Assembly: GCA_019638595.1 (NCBI GenBank)
Contig: JAHBTJ010000001.1
Location: 1-64,000 of the forward strand
Length of the DNA stretch: 64,000 nt
Direction of reading: 5' to 3'
Origin: Chitinophagaceae bacterium
GTDB taxonomy: Bacteria > Bacteroidota > Bacteroidia > Chitinophagales > Chitinophagaceae
Under the pieces are notes generated by a model. It was not told where the DNA came from and did not search any database. It saw only the letters and a list, made by a program, of their open reading frames with translations. The position numbers were made by a program, and so were the translations under genes. This document shows, piece by piece, positions 1 to 9,147 of this stretch (its first letter is position 1; each line of letters opens with the position of its first letter).

Positions 1-1
1 G

Positions 2-1945
2 AAAAGACAGGACAAAGAGGTAAGCCCCACTCAAACGGTCATTACCCTTACTTCCCACACTTACGACGACCTGGGAAGGCTGGTACGTGTATCCCGCCGG
101 GTGCGGCATTCTGCGGTGAACAACAATGTGCTCACTCCCTGGAAGATCATAACAGACAATAAATACGACGCCCTGGGGCAGCTAAAAGAAAAAAAGCTGG
201 GCAATAAGGCGGGCATGGCAGACAACAACCCGGTAGGCAAGCTGGAATACGCTTACAATGTAAGAGGCTGGCTGCTGGGCATTAATAAGAGCTATATGCA
301 GGCAGAGGAAGAAGACCGTTATTTTTCCCTGGAGCTGGGCTACGATAAAAATGCCGGTCTGGGCACTTTTACGCCTTTGTACAATGGTAATATAGCCGGT
401 ATGCTGTGGAAAAGCGCGGGCGATGGCGAAAAAAGAAAATACGACTTCAGCTACGATGCCGCCAACCGTTTACTGAAAGCCGATTTTAACCAGTATGCAG
501 GTAGCGCCGGCTTTGATAAAAGCGCCGGTGTGGATTTTAGCATTGGCGGCGATCCTGCCACAGGCGGCGCTATGAAGTATGATGCCAACGGTAATATAAA
601 AGAGATGTGGCAGACCGGTCTGCAGCTCACCGCCTCCCCTGTTATTGATAAGCTGAGCTATACATATCTCAATGATGAGAAGAGTAACCGGCTGGCTAAA
701 GTGGTGGATGGAGTAACAGGTACGGCTAGTGGCAAACTGGGAGATTTTAAGGATGGAGCTAACCCCGGCGACGACTATGACTATGATGCCAACGGCAACC
801 TGCTCTACGACAACAATAAGGACATCAGCTCCATTAGCTATAACCACCTGAACCTGCCGGCAGTGATTACCGTAACCGGTAAAGGCACTATTACCTACAG
901 CTACGATGCGGCTGGCAATAAGCTGAAAAAAGTAACGGTGGAAAGCCCCACCACTGCCAACGGCAATAAAACTATTACCACCACCACCAAATACATCAAT
1001 GGGGCGGTGTTCGAAAGCCGGACGATAAGTCCCGCAGACCCCGGCAGACCGGATTATCCCGATCGCCTGCTGTTCATCAGCCAGCCGGAGGGCAGGCTGC
1101 GGACAGTATTTGAAGCCGCAGACCCCAACGTGATCAAAGAGTTTGTGGATGATTATTTTGTAAAAGACCACCTGGGGAACGTAAGGATGGTGCTGACTGA
1201 TGAAATAAAACAGGATATTTATCCTGCAGCAACGCTGGAGGGTGATATCAATACAGATGGCAGCCCCAATGCGGCGTTTGTTGAAAAGCAGTATTACACG
1301 ATAGATCCCACTAAAATAGCACTATCTACCGATGCTACCGGCATCAGCGCTTATCCCAATCACAATGGCGCCCCTCCGGAGAACAACAATCCCAACAGCA
1401 ATACAACCGCTAACAGCCAAAAGCTCTACAAGCTCAAAGCCACTGCAACCGAAGGAGTGACCGGCTTGGGCATTACCCTAAAAGTAATGGCAGGCGATAA
1501 AATAGATATATGGGGCAAAAGTTACTATTTTACAGCAGTAACCAATGGCGCAACCAATAATAAAAACATCACTACGCTCAGCATACTGACCGGTTTACTG
1601 GGCGGACCCACAGGAGGCACAGCAGCGGCTACCCACGGTGGCATTAGCGGCACACAGCTCAATGGCATAGACAACACAACAGGCGGCATCCTGTCTTTGT
1701 TCGATGACCAGTTGGATGAAGTGCCCAACAGTTCCTCAAAGCCGAGGGCATTTATCAACTACATTTTCTTTGATGAACAGTTTAAAAGTGTAGGCAGTGG
1801 TCTTGACCCGGTAGGTGATAAAGATGTGGTAAAATCACACCAATTATCCGGCATTGCAGCACCCAAAAGCGGATATGTGTATATTTACGTGAGCAACCAG
1901 TGTAGCGCGGGTAGCCTGTCCCGACGAAGGAGGGATGTTCTTTGA
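2..1945 (+). CDS. RHS/YD-repeat protein, body (5' end outside window, frameshifted at 3' end)
   Basis: The frame is open from the first bases of the window, so the start lies upstream. The translation is a typical Bacteroidota RHS shell. Tyr-Asp repeats such as [12 protein letters not shown] and [13 protein letters not shown] lie at about 775-940, followed by the conserved [15 protein letters not shown] block at about 1160-1205. RHS proteins form a large beta-cage that holds a C-terminal toxin. The reading frame leaves RHS-like sequence after YVYIYVSN (near 1897) and stops at 1945. The expected continuation, [13 protein letters not shown], is in another frame from 1938. This copy is therefore either frameshifted or needs recoding to make the full protein. 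The family assignment is secure; whether the gene is still functional is unclear. Confidence 0.85.
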   Translation, partial: KRQDKEVSPTQTVITLTSHTYDDLGRLVRVSRRVRHSAVNNNVLTPWKIITDNKYDALGQLKEKKLGNKAGMADNNPVGKLEYAYNVRGWLLGINKSYMQAEEEDRYFSLELGYDKNAGLGTFTPLYNGNIAGMLWKSAGDGEKRKYDFSYDAANRLLKADFNQYAGSAGFDKSAGVDFSIGGDPATGGAMKYDANGNIKEMWQTGLQLTASPVIDKLSYTYLNDEKSNRLAKVVDGVTGTASGKLGDFKDGANPGDDYDYDANGNLLYDNNKDISSISYNHLNLPAVITVTGKGTITYSYDAAGNKLKKVTVESPTTANGNKTITTTTKYINGAVFESRTISPADPGRPDYPDRLLFISQPEGRLRTVFEAADPNVIKEFVDDYFVKDHLGNVRMVLTDEIKQDIYPAATLEGDINTDGSPNAAFVEKQYYTIDPTKIALSTDATGISAYPNHNGAPPENNNPNSNTTANSQKLYKLKATATEGVTGLGITLKVMAGDKIDIWGKSYYFTAVTNGATNNKNITTLSILTGLLGGPTGGTAAATHGGISGTQLNGIDNTTGGILSLFDDQLDEVPNSSSKPRAFINYIFFDEQFKSVGSGLDPVGDKDVVKSHQLSGIAAPKSGYVYIYVSNQCSAGSLSRRRRDVL

Positions 1946-2879
1946 CAACTTGCAGGTAGTGCACACCAGGGGTGCTATACTTGAAGAATCACACTACTAT
2001 CCGTTCGGACTCACAATGGCGGGGATAAGCTCCAAAGCATTAGCGTTCGGAGAGCCTGAAAATAAGTTTAAATATAATGGTAAGGAAGAGCAGAGAAAAG
2101 AGTTTAGTGATGGCAGTGGTTTAGAGTGGTATGATTACGGAGCGAGGATGTATGATGCGCAGATCGGAAGGTGGCATGTAGTGGATCCAATGGGGGAAAG
2201 CTATTCCAGTATGACCCCATACAACTATATTGCAAATAGCCCTATTAATGGCATAGATCCAGACGGAAGAGACATCATTTTTCTTAATGATACAAAAGGA
2301 GCAAACGGATTTGGTCATGCTGCTGTTATTATAGGAAACTCAACTGACGGATGGTATTATTATTCATTAAATGGCACAGGAGAAGGACAACGACCGTATG
2401 GAGATGCAAAGGATTCTGATGTTGGTACTTTTCTAGGGTATGATAATAATAGTAGGGAGTTGATACGAACAGCGAATAAAATCAACCCTGCAGAGCAACA
2501 CGAATATGATCGATATATTAGGTTAAAAACTTCTCAAGAAGAAGATAGGAGTATGAAATTGAAAGCTGCGGAAGCAGCTAGTGCGAAAAAGTATTTAGTA
2601 GTAGGTATGTCTTGTCTTGATGTTCAGAAATGTGCATGGTCTGAACTAGCTCAAAGTCGAGCGGGTAATATGAATTCGTTAGTAGCCCAAGATGTAATGC
2701 GAATAGTTGAACCCAACCTATGGCTAAGTATGCTGCCTAGCCAGATTGGAAATATTAACAGATGGATAAATTTTACAGGCGGTAATAACTTTATTGAAGT
2801 GCCTAAGCCTAAGAAAGGAATAATTATCGTACATCCGTTAGAAACATTTCATCCTAAAGATGAGGAAAACGACAATTAA
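1935..2879 (+). CDS. RHS core domain with C-terminal toxin-like domain (probable permuted papain/NlpC fold)
   Basis: Residues 1-110 are the RHS-associated core: [39 protein letters not shown], then the usual junction before GIDPDGRD. After residue 112 the sequence changes to a variable tail, as in polymorphic RHS toxins. The tail has [10 protein letters not shown] (His128), a GWYYYS strand and MSCLDVQKC (Cys227, Asp229). A His-before-Cys order with that spacing fits a circularly permuted papain-like (NlpC/P60, YiiX-like) fold, so peptidase, amidase or acyltransferase activity is inferred. The frame extends upstream of the ATG at 1935 only through non-RHS sequence. It is probably the 3' half of the frameshifted RHS gene rather than an independent gene. 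The tail is more AT-rich than the core, as expected for an exchanged cassette. Confidence 0.75.
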   Translation: MFFDNLQVVHTRGAILEESHYYPFGLTMAGISSKALAFGEPENKFKYNGKEEQRKEFSDGSGLEWYDYGARMYDAQIGRWHVVDPMGESYSSMTPYNYIANSPINGIDPDGRDIIFLNDTKGANGFGHAAVIIGNSTDGWYYYSLNGTGEGQRPYGDAKDSDVGTFLGYDNNSRELIRTANKINPAEQHEYDRYIRLKTSQEEDRSMKLKAAEAASAKKYLVVGMSCLDVQKCAWSELAQSRAGNMNSLVAQDVMRIVEPNLWLSMLPSQIGNINRWINFTGGNNFIEVPKPKKGIIIVHPLETFHPKDEENDN

Positions 2880-3363
2880 AATGATTGGTAGATATTTAGC
2901 AATCATAATTTTTTTTGCGGTTGCAGGGTATTACTTGTTAGGGTACATTAGTTCATATATTGGATGGTATGGATATAAGAAAGGTACTTATAGGGTGTCG
3001 ACTCTAAATATTAACGAATCAAAAAAAAGGGGTGTATTTGTTAAAGAACTAAATTTTAGCATACATAATTTTAATGGTTCATTAGAAAGCTTTAGTCCAT
3101 ATATCGAAAAAGGGTTTAAGTATGGAAGACATTCCTCACAGGTAACAGATTCTTTAAAGAATAGTGAATATCCTTATCAATTGAGTTTCCCCTATAGGCC
3201 CACTCCTCAAATCACTGTAACTATCAAGAAAGAAGATTTAATAAAGTTTGATAGTTCTGATAATGTTTGGGGTTATTTAAAATATCCGTTCTTAAAAGAT
3301 ACAATTATATTAGAAATCAGGGGTGAGAATGTTAGAAATGGCACCATAAAAGTTTGGGAATGA
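2860..3363 (+). CDS. Small membrane-anchored protein, candidate RHS immunity protein
   Basis: The product is 167 aa if translated from 2860, which overlaps the toxin-like ORF by 20 bases, or 160 aa from the ATG at 2881 directly after its stop. One strongly hydrophobic helix follows the N-terminus ([28 protein letters not shown]). The remainder is a predicted soluble domain of mixed strands with no family I recognise. Position directly behind a polymorphic toxin tail, small size, AT-rich composition and lack of homology signals are the usual marks of an immunity gene. A membrane-anchored immunity protein would suit a toxin acting in the periplasm or envelope. The function is inferred from context only. 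Confidence 0.55.
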   Translation: MRKTTIKMIGRYLAIIIFFAVAGYYLLGYISSYIGWYGYKKGTYRVSTLNINESKKRGVFVKELNFSIHNFNGSLESFSPYIEKGFKYGRHSSQVTDSLKNSEYPYQLSFPYRPTPQITVTIKKEDLIKFDSSDNVWGYLKYPFLKDTIILEIRGENVRNGTIKVWE

Positions 3364-3700
3364 TTACATATCTATAGAGGAAACACATTATTACCCGCAA
3401 CTGGCACAGGTCTGTAGCATTGGCATTGGGCGATGGCTGACCTGCTGCCTGAGCATTACTTATTTTGCAACGCCAATAGCTTAGTTCTACTCGACTTTCT
3501 CCTCCAGGCCAAGTGCGTTAGCAGAACTCGGCGGCAGGCGGATAAATGAGACTATTCATTACAGATAAACCACTACCACCAAATATGTTCGAAAGCCGCA
3601 CCATCAGCCCGGCAGACCCTGACAGACCGGGTTATCCCGACCGCCTGTTGTTCATCAGCCAGCCGGAGGGCAGGCTGCGGACCATATTTTCTTAGTTGTT
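3364..3700 (+). pseudogene. Broken remnants of RHS genes
   Basis: Two decayed RHS pieces lie behind the immunity candidate. At about 3375-3470, EETHYYP, then IGRW, then a DLLPEHY-like stretch can be read in shifting frames, matching the RHS core. At 3571-3690 the DNA closely matches 973-1110 of the upstream RHS gene, including the block encoding [15 protein letters not shown]. It lacks about 14 bases that include the ATCAATGGGG word and has an in-frame break. These look like displaced ends left by toxin-cassette exchange. Confidence 0.7.
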
Positions 3701-4091
3701 GGAGTTTCTGTCACTTTGCCCTTGCCGGTGTTCCGCTGCCCCGCCGTTGTTCGGTATGCAGGGCAGGCAATGTGAGGAGCGTACCAACAACAGAAGCAGG
3801 GAATAATTACGAAGCAAGCTTACGCCGTTATTGCTCATACGATGAATAATAGTATAATGGGAAATTAAATTTTAAAAGTGGTTATTGTAAAAAAAGTAAA
3901 TTAGGTGTTGTTGGCGAGGCTGACGCGCACGAACCTACACGCAACACCAACAACGGCGTAAATATGCTATCGTTCCCGGCAATAGAGATACAACGAAGGA
4001 TAATGATGCTTCCAGCAATACGGCTGTAATTGAAACTCCTGCCATAAAAGAAAGATGTAGATTTGATAGTGTATTTAATGAATAAATATAT
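3701..4091. other. Decayed intergenic stretch behind RHS locus
   Basis: No intact gene was seen. A plus-strand open frame without a start (about 3940-4085) ends in a plausible C-terminal peptide (TPAIKERCRFDSVFNE) and may be the tail of a lost toxin or immunity gene. Around 3903-3958 the words GTTGTTGG and CCAACAAC face each other about 30 bases apart. The stretch probably continues the degraded RHS cassette zone. Confidence 0.35.
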
Positions 4092-5759
4092 ATGAAAAAA
4101 GCCGGGCTGCTAATGCTATATCTGTTGATCGGCGTTTGTGCAAATAGCCAGGACAATACTCAACAAATTGCCTTGTTTTGCAAAATATGGGGATTTTTGA
4201 AATACCATCATCCCAAAGTTGCGCAGGGAAATATTGATTGGGATAAAGAATTTCTAAACAGAATACCTGATGTGGCTGGTTTAACAGATAAAGAAGAAAT
4301 TAGTAGCTATTACCTAAACTGGATTAAAAGCCTTGGTGCAATAAAAAAGCTTAAAAATGTACAGGGTTCAATGCCAGGTATTTTTAAGAAAAATCATGAC
4401 CTGCATTGGGCAAATGATTCAGTTGTTTTTAATAAACCTTTAAGGGATACGCTGAATTATATTTTTGAAAATAGAAATCAGGGGAAAAATTATTACGCCC
4501 CGGTAAAGAAAATAGTAATCTTTAAAGCGGCAAGCCCCAATTACTCATCAGAGCCGCCTTATAAAGATTCTATCTTTCCTTCTAAGGAAATGCGGTTACT
4601 CACGCTTAGCCGTTACTGGAATATCATCAACTATTTCTATCCTTATAGATATATAATTGGAAAGAATTGGGACTCGGTTTTAACAGAAATGATACCGGGA
4701 TTTCAAAATGTGAAGGATACCCTTTCATATCAATTACTGATTTTGGAGATGGCAGCATCCATTAACGACAGCCATTCTTTCATTACATATACGCCTCAAA
4801 CATTTAAATACTTTGGAGAGAAGTTTCCAGTTTTCAAATATACAATTATCGAAAATCAGGCTATTGTAACCGGGTTTTATAATGATTCGCTAAAGCAAAA
4901 AGATAGTGTGCAATATGGAGATATAATATTGAAACTAGATGGACGTCCAGTAAGCGATATCATCCTTGAAAAAGAGAAATATTTTGGCGCTTCAAATTAC
5001 GATTGCAAGCTCAGGGATATGACAATTATATTGCTAAACGGAAATGCAGATTCGGCAATCGTGACGGTTGAACGTGATGGCGTAATCAATGAACAAATAA
5101 TACACAGATACCAGTTTCAATATCTCGCGGAAGGTTATTATAAAAAAGACACTGCAGTATCATGGAAAAAAATAGATGATGATATTGGGTTTGTAAACCT
5201 TGGCTCCCTGAATGCCAAAGACATATCGAAAGCTATGAAAGCACTTTGGCATACGAAAGCAATTATATTTGATGTAAGAAACTATCCTCAGGGTATTTAT
5301 CGCCAGCTTTCTAAATATTTAAATGCTGAAAAAAAGCATTTTGCAAGTGTTACTCAGCCTTTGATTAATTTTCCGGGGATGTATATCCGGTTTAAAAAGT
5401 TATATACGGGCAAAAATAATACCCGGCACTACAAGGGTAAAATAGTCTTGTTGATTGATGAGCACACTCAAAGTATGGCTGAGCTTACTGTAATGGCGCT
5501 ACAGACCGCACCAGGTGTTATAACCATTGGTAATCATACTGCAGGCGCAGATGGTGATCGCCGCGAGGTAATATTACCGGGTGGTTATGTTGTAAGCATG
5601 AGTTCTCTCGGGTTTTACTATCCTGATGGCAGAGAAACACAGCGGGTTGGTATAATACCTGATATTTTGGTTAAACCTACAATTGGCGGCGTACGTCAAA
5701 AAAGAGACGAAGTACTTGAAAAAGCTATTGAGGTTATAAAGAAAGGCATACGTCAATAA
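4092..5759 (+). CDS. S41 family peptidase (C-terminal processing peptidase-like), secreted
   Basis: A 555-aa protein starting with a signal peptide (MKKAGLLMLYLLIGVCANSQ). A helical N-terminal region (about 25-200) contains the RYWNIINYFYPYR block typical of Bacteroidota S41 proteins. A PDZ-like segment follows at about 240-300 (VQYGDIILKLDGRPVSDI). The tail-specific protease core runs from about 350 to 540. The nucleophile is probably Ser461 in DEHTQSMAELTVMAL. The usual GNHTAGADG loop and a terminal PDGRETQRVGIIPDI motif follow, as in family S41A. It would act in the periplasm or at the cell surface. No partner gene is nearby: it lies between the RHS debris and an oppositely oriented oxidoreductase. 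Confidence 0.88.
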   Translation: MKKAGLLMLYLLIGVCANSQDNTQQIALFCKIWGFLKYHHPKVAQGNIDWDKEFLNRIPDVAGLTDKEEISSYYLNWIKSLGAIKKLKNVQGSMPGIFKKNHDLHWANDSVVFNKPLRDTLNYIFENRNQGKNYYAPVKKIVIFKAASPNYSSEPPYKDSIFPSKEMRLLTLSRYWNIINYFYPYRYIIGKNWDSVLTEMIPGFQNVKDTLSYQLLILEMAASINDSHSFITYTPQTFKYFGEKFPVFKYTIIENQAIVTGFYNDSLKQKDSVQYGDIILKLDGRPVSDIILEKEKYFGASNYDCKLRDMTIILLNGNADSAIVTVERDGVINEQIIHRYQFQYLAEGYYKKDTAVSWKKIDDDIGFVNLGSLNAKDISKAMKALWHTKAIIFDVRNYPQGIYRQLSKYLNAEKKHFASVTQPLINFPGMYIRFKKLYTGKNNTRHYKGKIVLLIDEHTQSMAELTVMALQTAPGVITIGNHTAGADGDRREVILPGGYVVSMSSLGFYYPDGRETQRVGIIPDILVKPTIGGVRQKRDEVLEKAIEVIKKGIRQ

Positions 5760-6143
5760 TATAAATTATAAAAAAAACCTACTTTCTAGTCCCTGGTGTT
5801 CAGTGTGGGGAGTGCCGTTGTTCCTATCTCCGGTAGATAAATTGCGCATGCAGTATAAGCTAATGCACTTGCCGTACTGCCAACAGCAGCGCAGGAAAAC
5901 CCGATAGTATTACGAAGGCTTGAACCATAAACGTTCGAAACCTGCAAAAATGCCGCTCCTACGGAGCTTTGTCAATACGTTACTGTATAATTGCCACCAA
6001 ACTTTCGCGTCTATAACGCTATAAAATTGTTGATATGGCATCCTTCAAAATAACGTTTCGAATACTTATGGGCTTAAACCCCGGCTGACAGTCCGTTTAC
6101 ACCATGTACCCTACATCCTATCCTCTCCCGCCTTTACCTTCGC
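5760..6143. other. Intergenic region with one short palindrome
   Basis: No gene was recognised. A short perfect hairpin, GCTCC-TAC-GGAGC, lies at 5955-5967. A similar element (GCACC-ATA-GGTGC) occurs at 50342-50354, which suggests a REP-like family. The flanking genes are convergent, but no T-tract terminator is evident. Confidence 0.4.
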
Positions 6144-7583
6144 TTACAGTTCCAGCTTCCAGTTGCCCCTGTATTGCCGGCGTATGAACCGGTTGGCAGG
6201 CTCAAAATTGGTGATCCGCATATTTTCTCCATCCCATAATAGCTTTTTTCTGCCGGGGAATGTTCTTTCTCCATTCGCGTTTTTTTCAAAATAATTATAG
6301 CTGTGTACGGCCAGGTTGCCCATCAGTACCGTTTCAGTTAAGGGGCCTGATTTATCAAATGAAGAGCTGGTATATGCTCCGTATCCTTTTTTGCAGGCCT
6401 TCACCCATTGCTGCTGGTGTCCTTCGGTACTGCCTTCTACCAACTCAAATTTAGATTTTGGCAATTCCGTTTCTTTCATTTTGCGGGTAGGCAGCAACGT
6501 TGGGTTCCTGCCGAATAGTCCCGCCATGATCTTTCCCTTCGATCCTTCAAAAATGATCCCGCCGTCCCATTCTCCCATTTCTTCATCGGGCAGCAGCTCT
6601 TCGGGGCGTTTGGGTTTAATGCCGCCATCGTACCATATCATCTCTACTTCAGGCATGCCTTCGCGTGCAGGGAATTGTATATGTGTTTTGGCAGAAGGAG
6701 GATAGCTGTCGGTATAGATAGCTTCCTGGAAAAAGCCCGTATATACCGACCCCACGCTGGTTTCTACCGATACCGGGTAACCGAGCTTCAGCGCCCGGTA
6801 GGGAACATCAATAAAATGGCAACCCATATCGCCCAGCGAACCGGTGCCGAAATCGGTCCATCCACGCCAGATGGCGGGCAGGTAAGCAGGATTGTACTCA
6901 CGGTAAGGCGCAGTGCCCAGCCACAATTCCCAATCTACTTCTTTGGGTATGGCAAATTGGCCCTTCGGCGCAGGCACTCCCTGGGGCCAGGTAGGGCGAT
7001 TGGTCCATACATGTACGGTGCGCACTTCGCCAATCAGGCCATCCTGCACCCAGGTTTCTATAAGGCGGGTATCATCGCCGCTGCTGCCCTGGTTGCCCAT
7101 TTGGGTAACAACTTTGTATTGCGCCGCCGCGCGCGTTAATATTCTTGCTTCATAAATATCATGGGTGAGTGGTTTTTCAAGATATACATGCTTACCCATT
7201 TGCATACAGGGCAGCGCCTGCACGGCGTGCATGTGATCGGGCGTGGTAATAATAACGGCGTCAATATTTTTGTGTTCCTTTTCCAGCATCCGCCTGAAAT
7301 CGCGGTAATAGGGCGCTTTAGGAAAAAGCTTGCGGTTTTCCACTGCCTGGCGGTCGTCCACATCGCACAGGGCAACAATATTGTCGGTTCCCTTATTATA
7401 AGCGTATGGAATGTTTACATTGGCTTTTCCGCCCACACCAATACCGGCGATATTAAGCTTATCGCTGGGGGCTATATGCCCTTTTCCTAAAACGTGGCGG
7501 GGAACAATAAAAAAGCCGGCAGCCGCCATGGAGGTAGTGCCGATAAATTTCCTACGGGTCGGATTTTTCGTATGGGCAGGCAT
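6144..7583 (-). CDS. Gfo/Idh/MocA family oxidoreductase with Tat signal
   Basis: The start chosen at 7583 gives 479 aa and is preceded by AAGGA six bases upstream. A longer frame to 7700 would bury the signal. The N-terminus has a twin-arginine signal (NPTRRKFIGTTSMAAAGFFIVP). Next come a Rossmann NAD(P)-binding region (LNIAGIGVGGKANVNI, about 45-60) and the EKPLTHD motif that marks the catalytic Lys of this family. The C-terminal alpha/beta domain (about 180-430) carries WLGTAPYREYNP and the GDMGCHFIDV motif. Such exported enzymes oxidise or reduce sugar derivatives in the periplasm with a tightly bound cofactor. The substrate cannot be read from sequence. It is divergent from the HisC-like gene, which also has a Tat signal. 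Confidence 0.9.
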   Translation of the reverse strand: MPAHTKNPTRRKFIGTTSMAAAGFFIVPRHVLGKGHIAPSDKLNIAGIGVGGKANVNIPYAYNKGTDNIVALCDVDDRQAVENRKLFPKAPYYRDFRRMLEKEHKNIDAVIITTPDHMHAVQALPCMQMGKHVYLEKPLTHDIYEARILTRAAAQYKVVTQMGNQGSSGDDTRLIETWVQDGLIGEVRTVHVWTNRPTWPQGVPAPKGQFAIPKEVDWELWLGTAPYREYNPAYLPAIWRGWTDFGTGSLGDMGCHFIDVPYRALKLGYPVSVETSVGSVYTGFFQEAIYTDSYPPSAKTHIQFPAREGMPEVEMIWYDGGIKPKRPEELLPDEEMGEWDGGIIFEGSKGKIMAGLFGRNPTLLPTRKMKETELPKSKFELVEGSTEGHQQQWVKACKKGYGAYTSSSFDKSGPLTETVLMGNLAVHSYNYFEKNANGERTFPGRKKLLWDGENMRITNFEPANRFIRRQYRGNWKLEL

Positions 7584-7753
7584 AGTCCTTAATATTTTGC
7601 CTAAGATACCAAAAGTTTGCAATTGTAAACATGGTTCACTGTAACTATCCGGGCTGGTAATATGCCTGCGATCGAAAAAATGTGCGAACTTTAGTAACAT
7701 ATCCGAATGGATGGCGACTCATGTATTCATCACTTCACAATTAAAATACTTTT

Positions 7754-8848
7754 ATGGTAACCAACAGGCGAAGCTGGTTAAAGCAATTAGGACTGGGTGC
7801 GGCCGGCATTGGTGTCGGCAGGCTTGAAACCATAGCTGCCCCGTTCTCTGATTTTCCGGCAGATGATGAGCCTGTAAGGCTTGTTGCCAACGAAAATCCT
7901 TATGGTCCCTCGCCGTTGGCAAAAAAAGCAATGGCGGATCATATTGCGCTCAGCAACAGGTATACCAGGAACATTACAGAAGCCCTGCGTGCCGCGCTTG
8001 CAAAAAAGAACAATGTATCTGCAGATAATATTTTAACAAGCGCCGGTTCTACCGAAATACTGGATATAGCCGCCCGCGTTGCCGTGCTAAAAAAAGGCAG
8101 CACGGTTTCTCCTTCCCCTTCTTTTAATTACTGGACTTCTATAGCCGAAAAGTTTGGTATTGAAAGGATCTTAGTACCGCTTACCGCCGACAAGAAAATA
8201 GACCTGCCTGCCGTATTAAGCGCTATCCAACCCAATACCGGTGTTGTGTATATCTGCAATCCCAATAATCCTACCGGCACACTGTGTTCAAGAAAAGAGC
8301 TGGTTGAATTTGTTACCGAGGCATCGAAGAAAGCGCTCATTCTTGTAGACGAAGCCTATATTGACTTTACTGAAGAACAATCGTTGTGCGATCTTGTGCA
8401 GGGAAATAAAAACCTGGTGATCGCCAGAACATTCTCTAAAATTTATGGTCTTGCGGGCGCCCGGGCGGGGTACGCCATTGCGCACCCCGATACCATTCAA
8501 CTGTTTGCCGGTATGCAGCCGTGGCCCAATGGCAGCATCAGTGTGGTATCCGCAGCGGCCGCCATAGCTTCTCTAGGCGACGAGCAGTTTACAAAAATGG
8601 TATACAGCCGCATCCGGCATTCAAAGAAATATGCCATAGAACAAATGGAGCGCATGGGTATACGTTGTATTCCCTCGTATACCAATTTTATTTATTTTTC
8701 GCTTGCGCAATACAAAAAGGACTATTTTAAGCAGCTTACGCTCAATAATATTACCGGAACCGGTATATGGGAAGAAGATGGGAAGTGGTCGAGGATTACA
8801 GTAGGCACGCAGCATGAAATGGAAAAATTCATCCGGGCAATAGCATGA
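7754..8848 (+). CDS. Class I/II PLP aminotransferase, HisC-like, with twin-arginine signal
   Basis: A 364-aa protein with the histidinol-phosphate aminotransferase fold. Visible features are VANENPYGPSPLA (substrate arm), AGSTEILDIAAR (phosphate binding), YICNPNNPTGT, LVDEAYIDF and the PLP-lysine region RTFSKIYGLAGARAGYAIA. The N-terminus is unusual: NRRSWLKQLGLGAAGIGVG reads as a Tat signal followed by a hydrophobic stretch, absent from biosynthetic HisC. No other his gene is present, so histidine synthesis is unlikely and a periplasmic amino-acid or amino-sugar transamination is inferred. It is divergent from a Tat-dependent Gfo/Idh/MocA gene with a shared 170-bp upstream region. Confidence 0.85.
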   Translation: MVTNRRSWLKQLGLGAAGIGVGRLETIAAPFSDFPADDEPVRLVANENPYGPSPLAKKAMADHIALSNRYTRNITEALRAALAKKNNVSADNILTSAGSTEILDIAARVAVLKKGSTVSPSPSFNYWTSIAEKFGIERILVPLTADKKIDLPAVLSAIQPNTGVVYICNPNNPTGTLCSRKELVEFVTEASKKALILVDEAYIDFTEEQSLCDLVQGNKNLVIARTFSKIYGLAGARAGYAIAHPDTIQLFAGMQPWPNGSISVVSAAAAIASLGDEQFTKMVYSRIRHSKKYAIEQMERMGIRCIPSYTNFIYFSLAQYKKDYFKQLTLNNITGTGIWEEDGKWSRITVGTQHEMEKFIRAIA

Positions 8849-9147
8849 TGTTATGCAGGGATAAAAACATAGTGTTTGATTAAGTATGATGACCGGAGCA
8901 ATAAAAACTGACTTGTTTGCCGACTACTTTCAATCTATTTTCCGGATGCTCAGAGAATGGAAGTGGAAAAAGGATGGTACAGGGCCAGATCTATTGAATA
9001 TAAAAAGTACTTGCAAACAAGCATTCGTTATAAAAGTCACTCATTTATTTCTGCGTTAACAGATTAGTTTCTTTGAGTTTCGGACTCTATATCCAACATC
9101 TGGTTTTACCGGTGAGTGTAATTTTAAATCATAACCAATACTCATTC
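8849..9147. other. Intergenic region with a short unexplained open stretch
   Basis: No gene is called. A plus-strand frame from about 8918 to 9066 is open for about 50 codons, reads like natural protein (EKGWYRARSIEYKKYLQ) and ends at TAG, but has no good start. It may be the relic of a lost gene. The PQQ dehydrogenase frame is also open back to 9073, but its signal peptide begins at 9148. Confidence 0.3.

Noticed and set aside
470-1171. Minus-strand open frame of 233 codons opposite the RHS gene
   Set aside because: It is the mirror of a clear RHS coding frame, has no recognisable domain and reads as low-information sequence.
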